Made by a program: the position numbers and the translations under genes | Part shown: in pieces, positions 60,102 to 63,462 of the stretch | Layout: every line of letters begins with the position of its first letter | Numbering within the stretch: position 1 is the stretch's first letter | The notes under the pieces: model-generated | The model's input: the letters and a program-made list of their open reading frames with translations, nothing else | Told to the model about the DNA's origin: nothing | Database searches by the model: none | Source of the DNA: Paenibacillus piri | Lineage (GTDB): Bacteria > Bacillota > Bacilli > Paenibacillales > NBRC-103111 | DNA: 63,462 bases | Reading direction: 5' to 3' | NCBI RefSeq assembly: GCF_004354045.1 | Contig: NZ_SMRT01000026.1 | Location: 1-63,462, forward strand

Positions 60102-61595
60102 CTATTGTTCTCTTGTCGCAATTAATACCGGCAGCATTGGCTCTGCCCCCGAAGTCATTCCATGGATACGCGCACCCATCGCGGACAGCCGGGTCAAATA
60201 CCGGACAACCTCCGCGGAAATCGATTCGCCCGGACATAAGACCGGGATTCCCGGCGGATAAGGGACAATCATCTCGGCCGCCATCATACCGACCGCTTCC
60301 TCCAGCGGAAGCTGCGCCGTTCCCTTGTTCCGGTACATCTGCTCATCGAACGAAACAGGCTCAGACAATCCGGGTACGGCCGAATAAGTCTGAGCCGGCT
60401 GCAGCCGGCTGCTTAAATCGGCGGGCGGCCCGGCCTCCCCTTGAAGGTCATTCGCGATGCTGCGCAGCGCTCCGACCAGCCGGTCGACATCATCCGACGT
60501 GGACGCCAAGCTGAACACAAGGAGCACAGCCTGCGGATCGGCCAGCTCGACGAAACAGTCTCGCGCTTCAAGCTCATCCTTTAGAGCAAAGCCGCTCATC
60601 CGGCCTTCGGCATCCGTAAGAATGACCTTGAACGGATCCTGAAGCACGCCGTCGACATCCGCAGCCTGCGGCTCCTGCAGTTGAAAGCGGCTTTGCGTCT
60701 TCATATGCTCCTTGAATTGTCCCACAACCGACATCCCCTGCTGCAGCAGCTCTTCGCCCTTTGTATGCATCTGCATCCGACTAAGATCCAGGCTGGCCAT
60801 CAATGGATAGGACGGGCTGGAGCTTTGCAGCATCGTCAGGTACCTTTTGATTTCTTTGCGGTCTATCCGCTCTCCTTGAACATGCAGCATCGCCCCCATC
60901 GTCATGGCGGTCAGCAATTTATGCGTCGACTGCACGACTGCATCGGCTCCGTAGGACAATGCGGCCTTCGGCAGCGCAGGGTGAAACCCGAAATGCGCAC
61001 CGTGAGCCTCATCCACCAGCAGCGGCTTTTGCCGGTCATGAAGGAGCTTCGCGATCGGCTCCAGCGAAACCGCCGTGCCGTAATAGCCCGGCCGTGTGAG
61101 CAGCAGTCCTTTTGCCGCCGGATACTTTTCCAATGCTTGCTCGACGGCATCAGGCCGCAACCCAAGCGTCAATCCGGTCTCCGAATCTACCTCCGGGTTC
61201 AAAAATACAGCTTTCGCCCCCGCAAGCATAAGCCCGTGAATTACCGACTTGTGCACATCCCGCTGAACGAGCAGCAGCTCTCCTCTCCGGCACACGCTAA
61301 GAATCATCGCCAAATTGCCCACTGTGCTGCCATTTACCAGAAAGAAGCTTTCTTCCGCGCCAAAGCAATCGGCCGCCAGCTGCTGCGCTTCCAAAATCGC
61401 TTCCTCGGGATGATGCAAATCATCGAGCCCGGTAATTTCCGTCGCATCCAACTGCAGGATGGCTTCATAATAAGGGCGGGCCGACGCCGCCAGCCCTTGG
61501 CCTGCTTTATGGCCGGGAACGTGCAGGCTAATATGCTTGCTGCCGGCGTGCTCGACTAACCGCTCGAACAGCGGGGCCTTCTGTTTGTCCATCAT
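60102..61595 (-). CDS. PLP-dependent Orn/Lys/Arg decarboxylase family protein (YaaO-like)
   Basis: The 497-residue protein has VPGHKAGQG, the SGSTVGNL-like FLVNGSTVGNLAMI, DEAHGAHFGFHP and the PLP lysine in STHKLLTAM. It resembles lysine/arginine decarboxylases, but the substrate is unknown. ATG at 61595 has AGGGAG 7 nt ahead; the frame is open to 61622. A TTGGTT-17-TACAAT promoter overlaps the gin terminator. Confidence 0.88.
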   Translation of the reverse strand: MMDKQKAPLFERLVEHAGSKHISLHVPGHKAGQGLAASARPYYEAILQLDATEITGLDDLHHPEEAILEAQQLAADCFGAEESFFLVNGSTVGNLAMILSVCRRGELLLVQRDVHKSVIHGLMLAGAKAVFLNPEVDSETGLTLGLRPDAVEQALEKYPAAKGLLLTRPGYYGTAVSLEPIAKLLHDRQKPLLVDEAHGAHFGFHPALPKAALSYGADAVVQSTHKLLTAMTMGAMLHVQGERIDRKEIKRYLTMLQSSSPSYPLMASLDLSRMQMHTKGEELLQQGMSVVGQFKEHMKTQSRFQLQEPQAADVDGVLQDPFKVILTDAEGRMSGFALKDELEARDCFVELADPQAVLLVFSLASTSDDVDRLVGALRSIANDLQGEAGPPADLSSRLQPAQTYSAVPGLSEPVSFDEQMYRNKGTAQLPLEEAVGMMAAEMIVPYPPGIPVLCPGESISAEVVRYLTRLSAMGARIHGMTSGAEPMLPVLIATREQ

Positions 61596-61645
61596 TAAAG
61601 TTCTCCCTATAATGCCTGTCAATGTATACCCCTATTGTATCAAAC

Positions 61646-61684
61646 AAAAAGCTCTCAACCAACGGTATGCCGCAGGATGAGAGC
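61646..61684 (-). terminator. Terminator after gin
   Basis: On the minus strand GCTCTCA and TGAGAGC close a 20-nt loop, then TTTTTG. The plus strand also has a T run (TTCTTTTT), so it may act both ways. Confidence 0.75.
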
Positions 61685-61707
61685 CGTTCTTTTTATTCGT
61701 AGACGAA

Positions 61708-61905
61708 CTATGCGTCTTTTTTATATAAAATTTGCTTCATTTGAAGGATAAAAAAAGGATATTTGGCATCCATAACGTCGGTTTGGACCATTTCATGCTC
61801 GCAGTCCTCGCAAATAAATTCTGATATAATGATAATGCCTTGCTCCTTGTTTTGTCCACAGATGATGCAGTTATGGGTTATCGTTTCTTGTGATGGCTCC
61901 CCCAC
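61708..61905 (-). CDS. csfB: Anti-SigG factor Gin (CsfB)
   Basis: A 65-residue zinc-binding protein with two CxxC pairs (C13, C16, C32, C35) that in B. subtilis blocks SigG (and SigE) at the wrong time. The GTG at 61905, 8 nt behind GAGG, is a better start than the GTG at 61914, which overlaps the site. It stands next to the 5S/23S rRNA genes, as csfB does beside rrnA in B. subtilis. Confidence 0.9.
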   Translation of the reverse strand: MGEPSQETITHNCIICGQNKEQGIIIISEFICEDCEHEMVQTDVMDAKYPFFILQMKQILYKKDA

Positions 61906-62045
61906 ATAACTCACCTCTATTCTTCTTTTCTATCAGTATGTCCCCATTCTCTTAAAGTAAACCCTTACTGCTATATTTTTATGAAAATGGCTCGTACAAA
62001 GTTCCTGTAAAGACTCATGTCGCGGTCTCAACCTGCCGATATATT

Positions 62046-62606
62046 ATGTTGAACAAATCTATGAAAATGGACGAGGGATCCGCATTGTTAAGGGAACAGC
62101 AGTTATCCAAAGAATCGACGGTTTACCATTATCGGCTTTTGCAACGAATTCACTCCAATAAAAAGTTAATCTGCATCTATTGGGGCTTATTGGCGGTGCT
62201 GTACATAAGGGACTTGATCCACATACAGCCATTTTACTTATTATTCGCGCTTATTGCCATCCCTGCGCTTCATACTCTGCTGATCTGCTTGTACTATATG
62301 CTCAAAGAAAAACGCCCGCTCAGCCAGTGGACGTTTCAATATCAGCTGCCGTGGGTCGGGTTCATTCCAACCAATTACATCGCGTTACGTCGAATAATAA
62401 AGCTTCATCTGCATATTTTATGGATCACCGTGGTCATTTGCGGATGCTTCTTTCCTTGGCTTCCGCTTGATTTGATTGCCCGCTGCCTGATCGTGCACGT
62501 CTGGTTGATGCTGCCGCGCTATATTGTGTTTTACCGCTTCCGGCGTCACCACGAGAGCGGCCTGCTGAAAATCAACAAGCAAGACACCTCCTGTTACGCG
62601 CAGTAA
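62046..62606 (+). CDS. Putative membrane protein, function unknown
   Basis: A 186-residue basic protein with about four hydrophobic segments (about 42-58, 60-85, 122-145, 150-167) and a charged N-terminus. I do not recognise the family. It is convergent with the 5S gene and divergent from gin. The ATG at 62046 lacks a good ribosome site; a later TTG (62085) has GAGG 8 nt ahead and may be the real start. Confidence 0.5.
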   Translation: MLNKSMKMDEGSALLREQQLSKESTVYHYRLLQRIHSNKKLICIYWGLLAVLYIRDLIHIQPFYLLFALIAIPALHTLLICLYYMLKEKRPLSQWTFQYQLPWVGFIPTNYIALRRIIKLHLHILWITVVICGCFFPWLPLDLIARCLIVHVWLMLPRYIVFYRFRRHHESGLLKINKQDTSCYAQ

Positions 62607-62615
62607 GGAGTATTG

Positions 62616-62714
62616 ATGGCAGCTCAATATCGCGAAATTGTTTGCACCGCCGCACGATGCGATGCGCGCCTCTCCCGGTGCGAGTATGAACAGCCTTCCT
62701 CGCATTGGGCGTGA
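62616..62714 (+). CDS. Possible 32-codon ORF coupled to the membrane protein
   Basis: ATG at 62616 stands 5 nt after AAGGAG, which overlaps the upstream stop. It would encode a 32-residue peptide with three cysteines (C10, C15, C22). No family is recognisable, and chance is quite possible. Confidence 0.25.
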   Translation: MAAQYREIVCTAARCDARLSRCEYEQPSSHWA

Positions 62715-62770
62715 CGATGTACGTGCTGTTCCGAGCCCTTTCCGTTGTCGTCGCGATCACCCGACTGGAA

Positions 62771-62817
62771 AACAGCGAAGAAGCCATCCCGGATTGCAAA
62801 TCCAGAATGGCTTCTTC
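62771..62817 (-). terminator. Terminator after 5S rRNA
   Basis: On the minus strand GAAGAAGCCAT and ATGGCTTCTTC form a long stem with further pairing inside (CTGGATT/AATCCGG), then GTTTT. It could also end the plus-strand genes. Confidence 0.85.
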
Positions 62818-62836
62818 GTTCGTTGTACATATGCTT

Positions 62837-62953
62837 GCTTGGCGACGTCCTACTCTCCCAAGACCCTGCGGTCTAAGTACCATTGGCGCTGGAGGGCTTA
62901 ACGGTCGTGTTCGAGATGGGAACGCGTGGTTCCCCTCCGCCATCATCACCAAA
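62837..62953 (-). rRNA. 5S ribosomal RNA
   Basis: About 117 nt on the minus strand reading TTTGGTGATGATGGCGG..., then CCCATCTCGAACACGACCGTTAAGC and ending GAGAGTAGGACGTCGCCAAGC, the typical Bacillales 5S. Boundaries are within a few bases. Confidence 0.95.
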
Positions 62954-63189
62954 CGTGGTTTAAGGTTGATGTTCCCGCCAAGGAACATCCGTTCTTCATG
63001 CCAATTGCTCTCGGGGCTCCCCGCAAAGTAATCGGCATTATCATCGGAGCTTCCCTTCACTCTGGGGTGAAGTTATTGCGCCTTGAAAACTGGATCCGAA
63101 ACCTGCAAGCATATTTGGTTCTTCTTTTCTTAGAGGCCCCGTGAAAGGAATCGGACTGCGCTAAGCGCCTTTCGTCCCTTTCTTGGGTA
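62954..63189 (-). other. 23S-5S spacer
   Basis: About 235 nt of transcribed spacer with no tRNA. CAGTTTTCAAGG (minus strand, 63093-63082) is complementary to TTGAAAACTG-type leader motifs and may be the 3' half of the 23S processing stem. Confidence 0.7.

Positions 63190-63462
<273 letters not shown>

Overview
The window (about 63.5 kb) is a stretch of the origin-proximal core chromosome of a spore-forming Firmicute. It is probably Paenibacillus or a close relative in Paenibacillaceae. This rests on synteny with the Bacillus subtilis segment from rrnA/csfB to lysS/rrn, on the many sporulation genes (spoIIE, spoVT, spoVG, yabG, yabP, yabQ, sspF, fin, gin), on Bacillus-type promoters and on moderate GC. 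Nadir-of-window orientation is reversed relative to the usual map: nearly every gene reads on the minus strand. Both ends are rRNA: the 5' part of a 16S gene at the left edge, and a 5S gene plus the 3' end of a 23S gene at the right edge.

Layout, left to right. 1-870: 16S 5' end, its leader and two tandem promoters. 869-10.4 kb: lysS, greA, dusB, a small Xre regulator, the folate block (folK, folB, folP, pabC, pabA, pabB) and cysK. 10.4-21 kb: a yacD-like foldase, hslO, coaX, the NAD block nadC-nadB-nadA, ftsH, hpt and tilS. 21-32.2 kb: a yabT-like kinase, a yabS-like VWA protein, spoIIE, tRNA-Met, yabR, divIC, yabQ, yabP, rqcP, HU, yabN and a yabM-like flippase. 32.4-33.6 kb: an out-of-place plus-strand iron-siderophore lipoprotein gene with a Fur box and two compensating frameshifts. 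33.6-47.6 kb: spoVT, prsA-like, mfd, fin, pth, ctc/L25, glmU, spoVG, ridA, purR, ispE, sspF, veg and yabG. 47.6-62 kb: rsmA, rnmV, yabE (under a c-di-AMP riboswitch), tatD, a YwfO-like HD hydrolase, divergent abrB, rsmI, trmN6-like, yabA, ricT, holB, yaaR, darA, tmk, yaaO-like and gin. 62-63.4 kb: a plus-strand membrane protein, then 5S and 23S.

Functional themes. The genes cover translation and RNA maturation (lysS, dusB, tilS, rsmA, rsmI, rnmV, pth, L25, rqcP), folate and NAD synthesis, replication and repair (yabA, holB, tmk, mfd), envelope work (glmU, ispE, ftsH, prsA-like, yabE) and sporulation control. Readable regulation includes a spoIIE promoter with a Spo0A box, a SigH-type spoVG promoter, a SigG-type sspF promoter, tandem veg promoters, Spo0A boxes between abrB and the HD hydrolase, and two c-di-AMP-linked elements (riboswitch and DarA).

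I saw no CRISPR array, prophage, transposase or defence island. The most interesting non-canonical signals are the Spo0A-box cluster at 53.39-53.68 kb, a dispersed intergenic repeat with covarying hairpins (46.05-46.19 and 55.93-56.02 kb), a perfect cre-like palindrome upstream of spoIIE, and the broken siderophore-binding gene. Two neighbours expected from B. subtilis are missing: prs (between glmU and ctc) and metS (next to tatD).
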